The notes: a model not told the origin generated them from the letters alone. A DNA stretch of 64,000 nt from Streptomyces ferrugineus (GCF_015160855.1 NZ_CP063373.1:3782001-3846000), one strand, 5' to 3'; counted from the stretch's first letter, positions 25,064-34,022 are shown. Numbers and translations are program-made.

Positions 25064-25289
25064 GACGTCCCAGTGGCTCGTGTAAGTGGGGGGAGGGATC
25101 GGGGGTTGGCCGACGGTCGATGCGCGGAGCGCGGGCAGCGCTCGGCGGCAGCAAACCGTGACAGGTTCGCGTCGCAGCGTGGCCGGGCGCAAACGGTTTT
25201 CCGGGGCGAGGCACAGTTTTGGCCCCTGCCCGGACGCATGGTGACCACCGGTCAGGCCCGGCCTTCGAGCACGGTGCGAGCATGGAACG

Positions 25290-26048
25290 ATGCGGATCGG
25301 TGGAGCTTGGCGTGCGTTGGCCGTGACGGCGGCCCTTGGTTCCCTGCTGACGACCCTGAGCGCGTGCGGCGGCGCGCAGCGCGGAGCGGGCGACTCGGGC
25401 GTGGGCAAGCCCGCCCCCACGCGCTCGGCCGCCCCCACGCGCTCGGCCGCCCCCGTCGATCGGACCCGCATCCCGGACGTCGGCGAGAGGTGGCAGCGAC
25501 GCATCCCCGCCGACTCCCGCCAGGTAGTGGCGGTCTACGGCGCCGGAAAGGACTCCCCGGACTCCACCGTCGTGCTCTACACCAGGCACGGCTCCACCTG
25601 GGACCCCGCGCGCAGCTGGCCCGCGCACAACGGCAGGAAGGGCTGGACCACCGACCACCGCGAGGGCGACAACCGCAGCCCCGTCGGCGTGTTCACGCTC
25701 AGCGACGCGGGCGGCGTACTGAAGGACCCCGGTACCAGGCTGCCGTACACGAGGTCGGCCGCCTTCGCCGCGCCGCGCTGGTGGGCGAAGTCGTACTGGC
25801 ACGACTTCGACTACGTCATCGCCATCGACTACAACCGCGTCAAGGGCACCCCGCCCAACGACCCCACCCGCCCCCGGGGCGAGCACGAGGGCGGCGGTAT
25901 CTGGCTGCACATGGACCACGGCAGCGGCACGTCGGCCTGTGTGAGCGTGTCCGAATCGGCCATGGAGTACCTGCTGCGCACGCTCGACCCGGGTCGGCAC
26001 CCCGTGGTGGTGATGGGGGACAGGGCCGACCTGAAAGGCTCGCACTGA
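25290..26048 (+). CDS. Lipoprotein L,D-transpeptidase (YkuD-like)
   Basis: A 252-residue secreted lipoprotein. A signal peptide ends with lipobox LSAC (about residues 23-26), followed by a Pro/Ser linker with the duplicated PTRSAAPTRSAAP. The catalytic domain has GDNRSPVGVFTLSDAGG, the histidine in IWLHMDHGSGTSACVSVSE and the Cys of SACVS, matching the HxG...S.GC core of YkuD enzymes. Such enzymes make 3-3 crosslinks in peptidoglycan or attach proteins to it. It is divergent from the ABC exporter operon, with a 226-bp shared upstream region. Confidence 0.88.
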   Translation: MRIGGAWRALAVTAALGSLLTTLSACGGAQRGAGDSGVGKPAPTRSAAPTRSAAPVDRTRIPDVGERWQRRIPADSRQVVAVYGAGKDSPDSTVVLYTRHGSTWDPARSWPAHNGRKGWTTDHREGDNRSPVGVFTLSDAGGVLKDPGTRLPYTRSAAFAAPRWWAKSYWHDFDYVIAIDYNRVKGTPPNDPTRPRGEHEGGGIWLHMDHGSGTSACVSVSESAMEYLLRTLDPGRHPVVVMGDRADLKGSH

Positions 26049-26096
26049 CGGGGGCGTCATTGCGGCGGACGCCCGACTCCCCGTAGAACACCGCCC

Positions 26097-27749
26097 ATGA
26101 AGAGACGGATCGTCATGTCCATGTTCGCCGGAGCGACCCTCCTGGCGACCTCACTCCTCGGGGCTTCCCCCGCCCAATCGGCCGGTGTGCCAGTCCAATC
26201 GCCCGGTGCGCCCGCGCAGTTGGCCGACGAAGGCGTCCGATCGGCCGAAGTCCCCGCCGAGTTCGGCACCGACTGGCACGACCCCATCACCGCCGCCCCA
26301 CCCCTGACCAAGCCCTCCGGCAAGTCCTGCCAAGTCACCGTCGCCGAGGCCCAGTTCCGCGACTTCACCCCGTACCGGGGCACCTACACACCGCCCGAAG
26401 GCTGCGGCGACCGCTGGAGCAAGGTCGTGCTGCGGATGGACGGCAAGGTCAAGGGGCGCCAGTACGACCGGCTCGGCTATCTGCACATCGGCGGGGTCGA
26501 GGTCTTCCGTACATCGACTCCGGAGCCGTCCCCCGACGGCATCGAGTGGTCGGTGGAGAAGGACGTCACGCGCTACGGCGACACCCTCCGCCGCGACCAG
26601 GACGTCGAGATGCTCATCGGGAACGTCGTCAACGACACCTACACCGGCATCATCGACGTCAAGGTCACGCTGACGTTCTACGCGGGCCGACCCGCCACCA
26701 CCCCCGACCGCGTCCTCACCCTCCAGGACGGCACGCTCACCACCCCGCGCAACAGCGAACGCATCGTCGCCGAGGTGTACGCCACCGGCTCCGGCGGCGG
26801 CTGCGAGGAGTTCTGGTACCTGTCCGCGCCCGACCCGGCGCCCTACTCCTGCAAGGCCGCCGACGGCCCCTACCGCGAGGTGCAGATCAAGGTGGACGGC
26901 CGACTGGCCGGAATCGCCGCACCGTTCCCGCACGTGTGGACCGGCGGCTGGTCCAACCCCTTCCTCTGGTACGTCACTCCGGGGCCGCGCGCCTTCGACG
27001 TCAAGCCGATCGAGTACGACCTGACGCCGTTCGCCGGCCTCCTCAACGACGGCCGCCCGCACCGCGTCGAGGTCTCCGTCGTCGGCGTCCCCGAGGGGCA
27101 GAGCGGCTGGAGCGCGCCCGTGAACGTCCTCGTCTGGCAGGACGCGAAGAGCGCGCACGTCACCGGCGGGCTCACCGAGCACCGGGTCGGCGACCTCGCC
27201 AACGCCTCGACCTACACGCCCGGTTCGGAGCATCGCGTGGACACCGAGGGAGGTCACCGGCTGACCGTCGCCGGGTACGTCGACACCTCGCACGGCCGGG
27301 TGACGACCACCGTGCGCCGGTCCCTCGCGAACGGCTCCGCGCACCGCTGGACCGACGGCGAGAACCTGGACGCCCTCGACGCCCGGTGGACGGACGACCA
27401 GTCGGTGACCGTCGACGGACGTGGACCGGCCCGGACGACGCGCACGCAGCGGACGTACACGATGGACGGCTCCATCGCCATCGGGGCGGGCGACCGGCTG
27501 CGCACGGTGCTGACCCTCGGTGACCGTGCCTCGGTCGTCACGACCGAGGGCGGGCGGCGGACCGCGTGGTCGTGGCTCGACGACACCGTCGAGGGCGATG
27601 CCGCCTGGACGTTGAACGTCCCGCGCGACCAGCGGCACGCGGTCGGCACGACGAGCGAGCGCTACCGGTCGTACGGCTCGGGCGGTTGCTATGACCGCTC
27701 CCTGACCAGCGTCCAAGGGGTGCTCACCGAGGACCGCGACCGCTGCTGA
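26097..27749 (+). CDS. Secreted peptide-N-glycanase A-like protein
   Basis: A 550-residue exported protein; the signal peptide is MKRRIVMSMFAGATLLATSLLGASPAQSA. The mature part matches the peptide-N4-(N-acetyl-beta-glucosaminyl)asparagine amidase A family: CGDRWSKVVLRMDG, GRQYDRLGYLHIGGVEVFRTST, EPSPDGIEWSVEKDVTRY and NVVNDTYTGIIDV. The eukaryotic family releases N-glycans from glycoproteins. In a soil actinomycete it may deglycosylate plant or fungal proteins; that is inference. It lies 48 bp after the L,D-transpeptidase and may be co-transcribed. Confidence 0.85.
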   Translation: MKRRIVMSMFAGATLLATSLLGASPAQSAGVPVQSPGAPAQLADEGVRSAEVPAEFGTDWHDPITAAPPLTKPSGKSCQVTVAEAQFRDFTPYRGTYTPPEGCGDRWSKVVLRMDGKVKGRQYDRLGYLHIGGVEVFRTSTPEPSPDGIEWSVEKDVTRYGDTLRRDQDVEMLIGNVVNDTYTGIIDVKVTLTFYAGRPATTPDRVLTLQDGTLTTPRNSERIVAEVYATGSGGGCEEFWYLSAPDPAPYSCKAADGPYREVQIKVDGRLAGIAAPFPHVWTGGWSNPFLWYVTPGPRAFDVKPIEYDLTPFAGLLNDGRPHRVEVSVVGVPEGQSGWSAPVNVLVWQDAKSAHVTGGLTEHRVGDLANASTYTPGSEHRVDTEGGHRLTVAGYVDTSHGRVTTTVRRSLANGSAHRWTDGENLDALDARWTDDQSVTVDGRGPARTTRTQRTYTMDGSIAIGAGDRLRTVLTLGDRASVVTTEGGRRTAWSWLDDTVEGDAAWTLNVPRDQRHAVGTTSERYRSYGSGGCYDRSLTSVQGVLTEDRDRC

Positions 27750-27768
27750 GACGTCATGTGTGCGATGC

Positions 27769-27784
27769 GTCACGCGGGGCGTGA
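27769..27784 (+). promoter_or_regulatory. Short palindrome upstream of dctA
   Basis: TCACGC-GGG-GCGTGA, an inverted repeat in the 176-bp gap before the dicarboxylate transporter. It could be an operator for the transporter or a weak terminator for the PNGase-like gene. The sequence alone does not decide. Confidence 0.3.
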
Positions 27785-27925
27785 TTTACACGGATGCAAC
27801 ACGGAGGCCTTGTGCGGGACCAACATCACCCGCAGAGTGATCGACACGGAATGCGCTTTCCGTATCGCAGAAGTCCCCCGTCGCTCCCATGGCTTCTGTG
27901 TGCCGCCGTCCCCAAGGAGTGCCCC

Positions 27926-29476
27926 GTGCCGCCGTCCGTACCGTCCCTGCCGCGACGCGTCGCACGCATGCTGCGTACCTCTCTGTTCACACAGGTCGCC
28001 TGCGCGATCGTGCTCGGAATCGTCGTCGGGAAGCTGTGGCCCGACTTCGCCGCGGATCTGCAGCCGCTCGGCGACGGTTTCATCCGGCTCATCAAGACGA
28101 TCATCTCGCCGCTCGTGTTCTGCGTGGTCGTCGTCGGCATCGCCAAGGCCGGTGACCTGAAGGCGTTCGGACGGATCGGGCTGAAGGCCCTGATCTGGTT
28201 CGAGGTCGCCAGCACGCTCGCGCTGGTCATCGGGCTCCTCGCCGCCAACGTGGTGCAGCCGGGGTCCGGGATGAACGTCGCCCCGTCCTCGCTCGACGCC
28301 TCCGCGGTCGACGAGAAGACGGGCGGCGGGCATCTGCCCTCGACGACCCAGTTCGTGCTCGACACCATTCCCACCTCCTTCATAGGCTCCTTCGCCGAGA
28401 ACTCCCTGTTGCAGGTGCTCGTGCTGGCCTGTCTGGTGGGTGCCGCGCTGCTGCATCTCGGGCACACGAAGGTGCCGCAGGTGCTGCCCGCCATCGAGCA
28501 GGCGCAGGAGGTCATCTTCGCGATCGTCGGCTTCGTCATGCGGCTGGCGCCGCTCGCGGTGTTCGGCGCGATGGCCGTCCTGATCGGCAACTACGGCCTC
28601 GGTGTGATCGAGACGTACGGCAAGCTGATCATCCTGTGCTACGCCGCCGCCGCGCTGTTCATCGCGCTGCTGGCGATCGCCCTGCGGGTCGTCACCGGGC
28701 TCAGCCTGTGGAAGTTCCTGCGGTACATCCGCGAGGAGATGCTGCTGGCGCTCGGCACCGCGTCCACCGAGTCGGTCCTGCCCCGGGTGATGCAGAAGCT
28801 GCGCAAGGCCGGCGCCCGTGACGACGCCGTGGGTCTGGTGCTGCCGACGGGCTACTCCTTCAACCTCGACGGCGCCTCGCTCTACCTGTCCATCGGCACG
28901 CTGTTCATCGCCCAGGCCGTGGGCGTGGACCTCAGCCTCGGCCAGCAGATCACCGTGATCCTGGTGCTGATGCTGACCAGCAAAGGCATGGCGGGCATCC
29001 CCGGCTCGGCGTTCCTCGCCCTGTCCGCGACCGCGTCCTCGCTGGGCGCCATTCCGGCCGGAGCCGTCGCCCTGCTGCTCGGCGTGGACCGCATCATGGA
29101 CTCGATGCGCGTCGTCACCAACCTGCTCGGCAACTGCGTCGCCGTCTTCGCGGTCTCCCGCTGGGAGGGCGCGCTGGACAGGGAACGGGCGAAGAAGGTC
29201 CTGGACGGCGAGATCGTGGTCGACCTGGAGGAGGACGAGGAGGATGAGGCGCCGGGGACGCCGGACCTCGAGAAGGAGCCCGAGAACAAGGCCGAGAGCA
29301 AGCCCGAGAACAAGCCCGAGAACAAGGCCGAGAACAAGGCCGAGAACAAGGCCGAGAACAAGGCCGAGAACAAGGCCGAGAACAAGGCCGAGAACAAGCC
29401 CGATACGCCCGACGTCGCGGAGCCCGTCACCGCGTCGACCGGTACGGCCAAGGAGACGGCCGCCGAGGCCGGTTGA
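27926..29476 (+). CDS. dctA: Dicarboxylate/amino acid:cation symporter (DctA-type)
   Basis: A 516-residue DAACS-family transporter from GTG 27926, with AAGGAG 8 bp upstream. Eight or more membrane helices are present, with re-entrant loop motifs: TASTESVLPRVMQKL (serine-rich HP1 region), PTGYSFNLDGASLYLS (TM7 signature), GMAGIPGSAF (HP2) and GVDRIMDSMRVVTNLLGNCVA (TM8). It should import succinate, fumarate or malate with H+ or Na+. After the membrane domain there is a long hydrophilic tail with about ten near-identical ENKA/ENKP units (about residues 452-495), absent from typical DctA. Confidence 0.92.
   Translation: MPPSVPSLPRRVARMLRTSLFTQVACAIVLGIVVGKLWPDFAADLQPLGDGFIRLIKTIISPLVFCVVVVGIAKAGDLKAFGRIGLKALIWFEVASTLALVIGLLAANVVQPGSGMNVAPSSLDASAVDEKTGGGHLPSTTQFVLDTIPTSFIGSFAENSLLQVLVLACLVGAALLHLGHTKVPQVLPAIEQAQEVIFAIVGFVMRLAPLAVFGAMAVLIGNYGLGVIETYGKLIILCYAAAALFIALLAIALRVVTGLSLWKFLRYIREEMLLALGTASTESVLPRVMQKLRKAGARDDAVGLVLPTGYSFNLDGASLYLSIGTLFIAQAVGVDLSLGQQITVILVLMLTSKGMAGIPGSAFLALSATASSLGAIPAGAVALLLGVDRIMDSMRVVTNLLGNCVAVFAVSRWEGALDRERAKKVLDGEIVVDLEEDEEDEAPGTPDLEKEPENKAESKPENKPENKAENKAENKAENKAENKAENKAENKPDTPDVAEPVTASTGTAKETAAEAG
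29280..29402 (+). repeat. 12-bp tandem repeat encoding (ENKA)n tail of DctA
   Basis: Consecutive GAGAACAAGGCC units with C/G changes (AAGCCC, AGCAAG), about ten copies. They keep the reading frame and add a charged, repetitive C-terminal tail to the transporter. A 12-bp unit can change copy number by slippage without a frameshift. Confidence 0.9.
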
Positions 29477-29497
29477 CCTTCATTCGGCGACACAGAC

Positions 29498-29537
29498 CGC
29501 GGCCACCGCTCCAGCACCCCGGAGCGGTGGCCGCGGC
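29498..29537 (+). terminator. Strong hairpin terminator after dctA
   Basis: A perfect 16-bp inverted repeat (CCGCGGCCACCGCTCC, loop AGCACCCC, then its complement) begins 21 bp after the dctA stop and lies between convergent genes. The right-arm end and loop-like sequence (GGCCGCGGCCTATCCCGTTC...) are then repeated at 29530-29564 and 29566-29600. Confidence 0.8.
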
Positions 29538-29600
29538 CTATCCCGTTCAGCACCCCCGCGCGGCGGCCGCGGCCTTTCCCGTTCAGCACCCCCGCGCGGC
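29530..29600. repeat. 36-bp direct duplication over the marR 3' end
   Basis: GGCCGCGGCCTATCCCGTTC... at 29530 recurs with one change (TTTCCC) at 29566, a 36-bp period. The second copy contains the stop and last codons of the MarR gene, so the duplication starts within the terminator and runs into coding sequence. Confidence 0.75.
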
Positions 29601-30032
29601 GGCCCCGTCGATCAGTGTGTCCAGCAGTTCGCCCAGCACCGCCCGCTGATCGTCCGTCAGCGGCGCCAGGATCTCCGCCGCGGCCGACCGTCGCGCACCG
29701 TGCAGTTCCCGCAGGGCCCCCCGGCCGTCGCCGGTGATCTCGATCCGGATCACCCGCCGGTTCGTCGGATCGGGCACCCGCCGCACCTTCCCGCTCGCCT
29801 CCAGCCCGTCGACCAGCGTCGTCACCGCGCGCGGGACCACCTCCAGGCGCTCGGCGAGATCGGCCATCCGGGGCGGTGAGTCATAGTGCGCGAGCGTGCG
29901 CAGCAGGCGGGACTGGGCCGGGGTGATGCCCAGGCCGCACTCCTGGAGGTGACGTTTCTGGATCCGGTGCACCCGGCGGGTGAAGCGCAGCAGCTGCTCG
30001 GCGAGCGGGCCGTCGGGATCGGAGGTGGTCAT
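29583..30032 (-). CDS. MarR-family transcriptional regulator
   Basis: A 149-residue winged-helix regulator: helices GITPAQSRLLRTLAHYDSPPRMADLAERLEVVPRAVTTLVDGLE form the DNA-binding core, and the wing RRVPDPTNRRVIRIEITGDG carries the family's basic DxRxxxI-like turn. It is divergent from an ABC multidrug-type exporter gene, with a 7-bp-arm palindrome in the shared region. This is a common arrangement in which the regulator represses the pump until a drug-like ligand binds. The ligand is unknown. Confidence 0.92.
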   Translation of the reverse strand: MTTSDPDGPLAEQLLRFTRRVHRIQKRHLQECGLGITPAQSRLLRTLAHYDSPPRMADLAERLEVVPRAVTTLVDGLEASGKVRRVPDPTNRRVIRIEITGDGRGALRELHGARRSAAAEILAPLTDDQRAVLGELLDTLIDGAAARGC

Positions 30033-30056
30033 GCGGGAACAATATCAGGATCAGAT

Positions 30057-30081
30057 TCATTGTGAGCATAGGTAACAATGA
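30057..30081. promoter_or_regulatory. Probable MarR operator in the divergent promoter region
   Basis: TCATTGT-(11 bp)-ACAATGA is a perfect 7-bp inverted repeat, and is AT rich in an otherwise GC-rich region. It lies between the start codons of the marR gene (30032) and the ABC exporter gene (30126), where a shared operator would be expected. Confidence 0.6.
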
Positions 30082-30125
30082 GCTAAGCTCCGTCAGTCCG
30101 TATCAGCACACCTCCGTAGGAGCCC

Positions 30126-31928
30126 ATGCATCCCGACCACGAACCCGCCTGGACACCATCCGCCGCGCAGCAGGGACAGCCGCGGCAGGTGCGTCGCATC
30201 CTCGGACTCTTCCGTCCCTACCGCGGACGCCTGGCCGTCGTCGGCCTCCTCGTCGGCGCCTCGTCGCTGGTCGGCGTCGCCACGCCGTTCCTGCTCAAGG
30301 CGATCCTCGACGTCGCGATCCCCGAGGGCCGCACCGGCCTGCTCAGCCTGCTCGCGCTCGGCATGATCCTCAGCGCTGTCCTGACCAGTGTCTTCGGCGT
30401 GCTCCAGACCCTGATCTCCACGACGGTCGGCCAGCGCGTCATGCACGACCTGCGCACCGCGGTCTACGGCCGCCTCCAGCGCATGTCGCTCGCCTTCTTC
30501 ACCCGCACCCGCACCGGCGAGGTCCAGTCCCGCATCGCCAACGACATCGGCGGCATGCAGGCCACCGTCACCTCCACCGCGACCTCCCTGGTCTCCAACG
30601 CCACCAGCGTGGTCGCCACCATCGTCGCGATGATCGCGCTCGACTGGCGCCTGACCGTCGTCTCGCTGCTCCTGCTGCCGGTCTTCGTCTGGATCAGCCG
30701 CCGTGTCGGCCGGGAACGCAAGAAGATCACCACCGAGCGCCAGAAGCAGATGGCCGCGATGGCCGCCACCGTCACCGAGTCCCTCTCGGTCAGCGGCATC
30801 CTGCTCGGCCGCACGATGGGCCGCTCCGACTCGCTCACCAAGGCCTTCGCCGAGGAGTCCGAGCAACTGGTCGACCTCGAAGTGAGGTCGAACATGGCCG
30901 GCCGCTGGCGCATGGCCGTCATCACCATCGTCATGGCCGCCATGCCCGCCTTCATCTACTGGACCGCGGGAATGGCCCTCCAACTCGGCGGCCCACAGGT
31001 CTCCATCGGCACGATCGTCGCCTTCGTCTCGCTCCAGCAGGGCCTGTTCCGGCCGGCCGTCAGCCTGCTGTCCACCGGCGTCCAGATCCAGACCTCGCTC
31101 GCGCTCTTCCAGCGCATCTTCGAGTACCTCGACCTGCCCATCGACATCACCGAGCGGAAGGACCCCGTCCACCTCGACCGCGTCAAGGGCGAGGTCCGCT
31201 TCGAGAACGTCGAGTTCGACTACGACGGCAAGGGCGACGCCATCCTCGACGGCATCGACCTCACCGTCCCGGCCGGCGGCAGCCTCGCGGTGGTCGGCCC
31301 GACCGGCGCCGGGAAGTCGACGCTCGGCCATCTCGTGCCGCGGCTGTACGACGTGACCGGCGGCCGGGTCACCCTCGACGGGGTCGACGTGCGCGACCTC
31401 GACTTCGACACCCTCGCCCGCGCGGTCGGCGTCGTCTCGCAGGAGACGTACCTCTTCCACGCCTCCGTCGCCGACAACCTGCGCTTCGCCAAGCCGGACG
31501 CCACCGACGAGGAACTGCACGCGGCGGCACGGGCGGCCCAGATCCACGACCACATCGCGGCGCTGCCCGACGGCTACGACACGGTCGTCGGCGAGCGCGG
31601 ATACCGCTTCTCCGGCGGTGAGAAGCAGCGCCTGGCCATCGCCCGCACCATTCTGCGCGACCCTCCGGTCCTCATCCTCGACGAGGCGACCAGCGCCCTG
31701 GACACCCGCACCGAGCACGCCGTCCAGGAGGCCATCGACGCCCTGTCGGCCAACCGCACCACCGTCACCATCGCGCACCGGCTGTCCACCGTTCGGGGTG
31801 CCGACCAGATCGTGGTGCTCGACGCGGGGCGGGTCGCCGAACGGGGCACGCACGAGGAGTTGCTGGCGCGGGAGGGGCGCTATGCGGCGCTGGTCCGCCG
31901 GGATGCGCAACTGGAGCCGACGGGGTGA
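30126..31928 (+). CDS. ABC multidrug-type exporter (fused TMD-NBD half-transporter)
   Basis: A 600-residue type IV ABC exporter. Transmembrane domain at about residues 30-320 with six helices; nucleotide-binding domain at about 355-595 with Walker A VVGPTGAGKST, Q-loop GVVSQETYLF, signature FSGGEKQRLAIART, Walker B LILDEATSALDTRT and switch IAHRLSTV. All catalytic motifs are intact, so it can work as a homodimer, unlike the asymmetric pair at 21366-25063. The ribosome site TAGGAG precedes ATG 30126. It is probably controlled by the divergent MarR regulator. Confidence 0.93.
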   Translation: MHPDHEPAWTPSAAQQGQPRQVRRILGLFRPYRGRLAVVGLLVGASSLVGVATPFLLKAILDVAIPEGRTGLLSLLALGMILSAVLTSVFGVLQTLISTTVGQRVMHDLRTAVYGRLQRMSLAFFTRTRTGEVQSRIANDIGGMQATVTSTATSLVSNATSVVATIVAMIALDWRLTVVSLLLLPVFVWISRRVGRERKKITTERQKQMAAMAATVTESLSVSGILLGRTMGRSDSLTKAFAEESEQLVDLEVRSNMAGRWRMAVITIVMAAMPAFIYWTAGMALQLGGPQVSIGTIVAFVSLQQGLFRPAVSLLSTGVQIQTSLALFQRIFEYLDLPIDITERKDPVHLDRVKGEVRFENVEFDYDGKGDAILDGIDLTVPAGGSLAVVGPTGAGKSTLGHLVPRLYDVTGGRVTLDGVDVRDLDFDTLARAVGVVSQETYLFHASVADNLRFAKPDATDEELHAAARAAQIHDHIAALPDGYDTVVGERGYRFSGGEKQRLAIARTILRDPPVLILDEATSALDTRTEHAVQEAIDALSANRTTVTIAHRLSTVRGADQIVVLDAGRVAERGTHEELLAREGRYAALVRRDAQLEPTG

Positions 31929-31971
31929 CGATATGCCAGGTTTGTGAGCATGTGCGGGTTACCGTGCCCGC

Positions 31972-32823
31972 ATGTACTTGAACACTCCGCCACGGAGCAC
32001 GATTCGACTGACGCCCCGGGGACGTATGGCCCTCATCGCCGCCGGCGCCGTCGTGGCCGGCACCGCCGTGGCGGTGCCGCTGCTGGTCATGGGCGAGGAG
32101 GAGGCGGCCCGGCCGACTTCGCTGGTGATCCCGGAGGGCTGGCGGGCGAGCCAGGTCTACGCCGCCGTCGACAAGGCCCTCGCCCTGCCGTCCGGCACGA
32201 CGAAGAAGTCCCTCGCGAAACTCGACCTCAAGCTGCCGAACGACGCCGACGGCAACCCGGAGGGCTACCTGTTCCCGGCGACGTATCCACTGGAGGAGAA
32301 CGGGAAGAAGGCGACGCCGGACTCCCTGCTGTCGGCCATGGTCGACACCGCCAACAAGAAGTTCAGCGGCGCCCCGATCGCCGCCGGCGCGCAGCGCAAC
32401 GCCATGAACGTCTATCAGGCGGTCACCATCGCCAGCATCGTCCAGGCCGAGGCCGCCACCAAGGCCGACATGGGCAAGGTCGCCCGGGTCATCTTCAACC
32501 GGCTCGAACGCGGCATGCCGCTCCAGATGGACTCCACCATCAACTACGCGCTGAACCGCTCCACGCTCCGCACGACCGAGGCCGACACCCGGATCGAGAG
32601 CCCCTACAACTCGTACCAGCGCATGGGCCTGCCGCCCACGCCGATCGACAACCCCGGCGACGACGCCATGCGCGCGGCGACCAGTCCGGCCGCGGGTGAC
32701 TGGCTGTACTTCGTCACGGTCAAGCCGGGCGACACCCGCTTCACCGCCGACTACGCGGAACACCAGCGCAACGTCGCCGAGTTCAACGCCCAGCAGAAGG
32801 CGAGCCCGAAGCCGGCCAAGTGA
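31972..32823 (+). CDS. Short MltG-like endolytic transglycosylase
   Basis: A 283-residue membrane-anchored protein. One N-terminal membrane helix (ALIAAGAVVAGTAVAVPLLVMG, about residues 20-41) is followed by a YceG/MltG domain with GYLFPATYPLEENG, the catalytic-region motif VTIASIVQAEAATKADMGKVARVIFNRL, MPLQMDSTINYAL, SPYNSYQRMGLPPTPIDNPG and LYFVTVKPGDTRF. MltG cleaves nascent glycan strands. The usual streptomycete MltG is much longer, with a large N-terminal cytosolic region, so this is a compact paralogue. It starts 43 bp after the ABC exporter gene. Confidence 0.88.
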   Translation: MYLNTPPRSTIRLTPRGRMALIAAGAVVAGTAVAVPLLVMGEEEAARPTSLVIPEGWRASQVYAAVDKALALPSGTTKKSLAKLDLKLPNDADGNPEGYLFPATYPLEENGKKATPDSLLSAMVDTANKKFSGAPIAAGAQRNAMNVYQAVTIASIVQAEAATKADMGKVARVIFNRLERGMPLQMDSTINYALNRSTLRTTEADTRIESPYNSYQRMGLPPTPIDNPGDDAMRAATSPAAGDWLYFVTVKPGDTRFTADYAEHQRNVAEFNAQQKASPKPAK

Positions 32824-32862
32824 GCCGACGGGACGTCATACGGTCCCGGTCCGTCCAGTGCC

Positions 32863-33948
32863 CTACGCGGCCACCGGCTCCTCGGTCAGCAGCCGCCTGA
32901 TGTCCCGTACGGCCGCGCGGCCGGCCCGGTTGGCGCCGATCGTGCTGGCGGAGGGCCCGTAGCCCACCAGGTGGACACGGGGGTCGGCGACCGCGCGCGT
33001 GCCGTCCACCCGGATGCCGCCGCCCGGCTCCCGCAGGCGCAGCGGGGCCAGATGGTCGATCGCGGCCCGGAACCCGGTCGCCCACAGGATGACGTCCGCG
33101 GCCACCCGCCGCCCGTCCTCCCATTCCACGCCGTCCGGTGTGATCCGGTCGAACATGGGCAGCCGGTCCAGGACGCCGTCCGCGAGCCCCTGCCGCATGG
33201 CGTCGTTCAGCGGCAGCCCCGTGACCGACACGACGCTCTTCGGCGGCAGCCCCTGCCGGACCCGCTCCTCGACGAGCGCGACCGCCGCGCGGCCCACGTC
33301 CTCGGTGAAGGGGCCCTCGCGGAAGACGGGCGGACGCCGCGTGACCCAGGTCGTGGCCGCCGCGTACGGGGCGATCTCCAGCAGATGCTGAGTGCCGGAG
33401 GCCCCGCCGCCCACCACCACGACCCGCTGACCCGCGAACTCCTGCGGGCCGGGGTACTGAGCGGTGTGCAACTGCCGTCCCCGGAACGTCTCCTGACCTC
33501 GGTAGCGCGGCCAGAACGGCCGGTCCCAGGTGCCGGTCGCGTTGATCAGCGCCCGTGTCACCCACGTCCCCGCCGAGGTCTCGACCAGCAGTCGGCCGTC
33601 CGGTCCCTCGCGCACGGCACGCACGTCGACGGGCCGCCGGACACGCAGGTCGAAGGTGCGCTCGTAGGCGTCGAAGTACTCGGCGATGACCTCGGACGAC
33701 GGCCGCCCGGGATCGGCGTCGGTCAGTTCCATGCCGGGCAGCGAGTGCATCCCGTGCACCTTGCCGTACGTCAGCGACGGCCACCGGAACTGCCAGGCGC
33801 CGCCCGGACCGGGGGAGTGGTCGAGGACGACGAAGTCACGGCCCGGTTCGAAACCGGTGCGCCGCAGGTGGTAGGCGCTGGCGAGCCCTGCCTGGCCGGC
33901 GCCCGTGACGACTGCGTCGACTTCTTTGACTGCCCCAGTGTCGTTCAC
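32863..33948 (-). CDS. Flavin-dependent NAD(P)H monooxygenase
   Basis: A 361-residue enzyme from GTG 33948 (VNDTGAVKEVDAVVTGAGQAG). It has two Rossmann motifs, GAGQAG (about residue 16) for FAD and VVVVGGGASGTQHLLE (about 170) for NADPH. Between them lies GRQLHTAQYPGPQEFAGQ, resembling the FMO linker motif, and near the C terminus ILWATGFRAAI, typical of class B flavin monooxygenases. It probably hydroxylates or oxidises a small molecule; the substrate is unknown. It is divergent from yjbQ, with 74 bp between the starts. Confidence 0.88.
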   Translation of the reverse strand: MNDTGAVKEVDAVVTGAGQAGLASAYHLRRTGFEPGRDFVVLDHSPGPGGAWQFRWPSLTYGKVHGMHSLPGMELTDADPGRPSSEVIAEYFDAYERTFDLRVRRPVDVRAVREGPDGRLLVETSAGTWVTRALINATGTWDRPFWPRYRGQETFRGRQLHTAQYPGPQEFAGQRVVVVGGGASGTQHLLEIAPYAAATTWVTRRPPVFREGPFTEDVGRAAVALVEERVRQGLPPKSVVSVTGLPLNDAMRQGLADGVLDRLPMFDRITPDGVEWEDGRRVAADVILWATGFRAAIDHLAPLRLREPGGGIRVDGTRAVADPRVHLVGYGPSASTIGANRAGRAAVRDIRRLLTEEPVAA

Positions 33949-34022
33949 GCTTCTACTAACTGCCGGGAAGACGCGGATCTTCCCGACGCGTGAACTCCCG
34001 TGCATGGGTGAGGATGGAGGGC

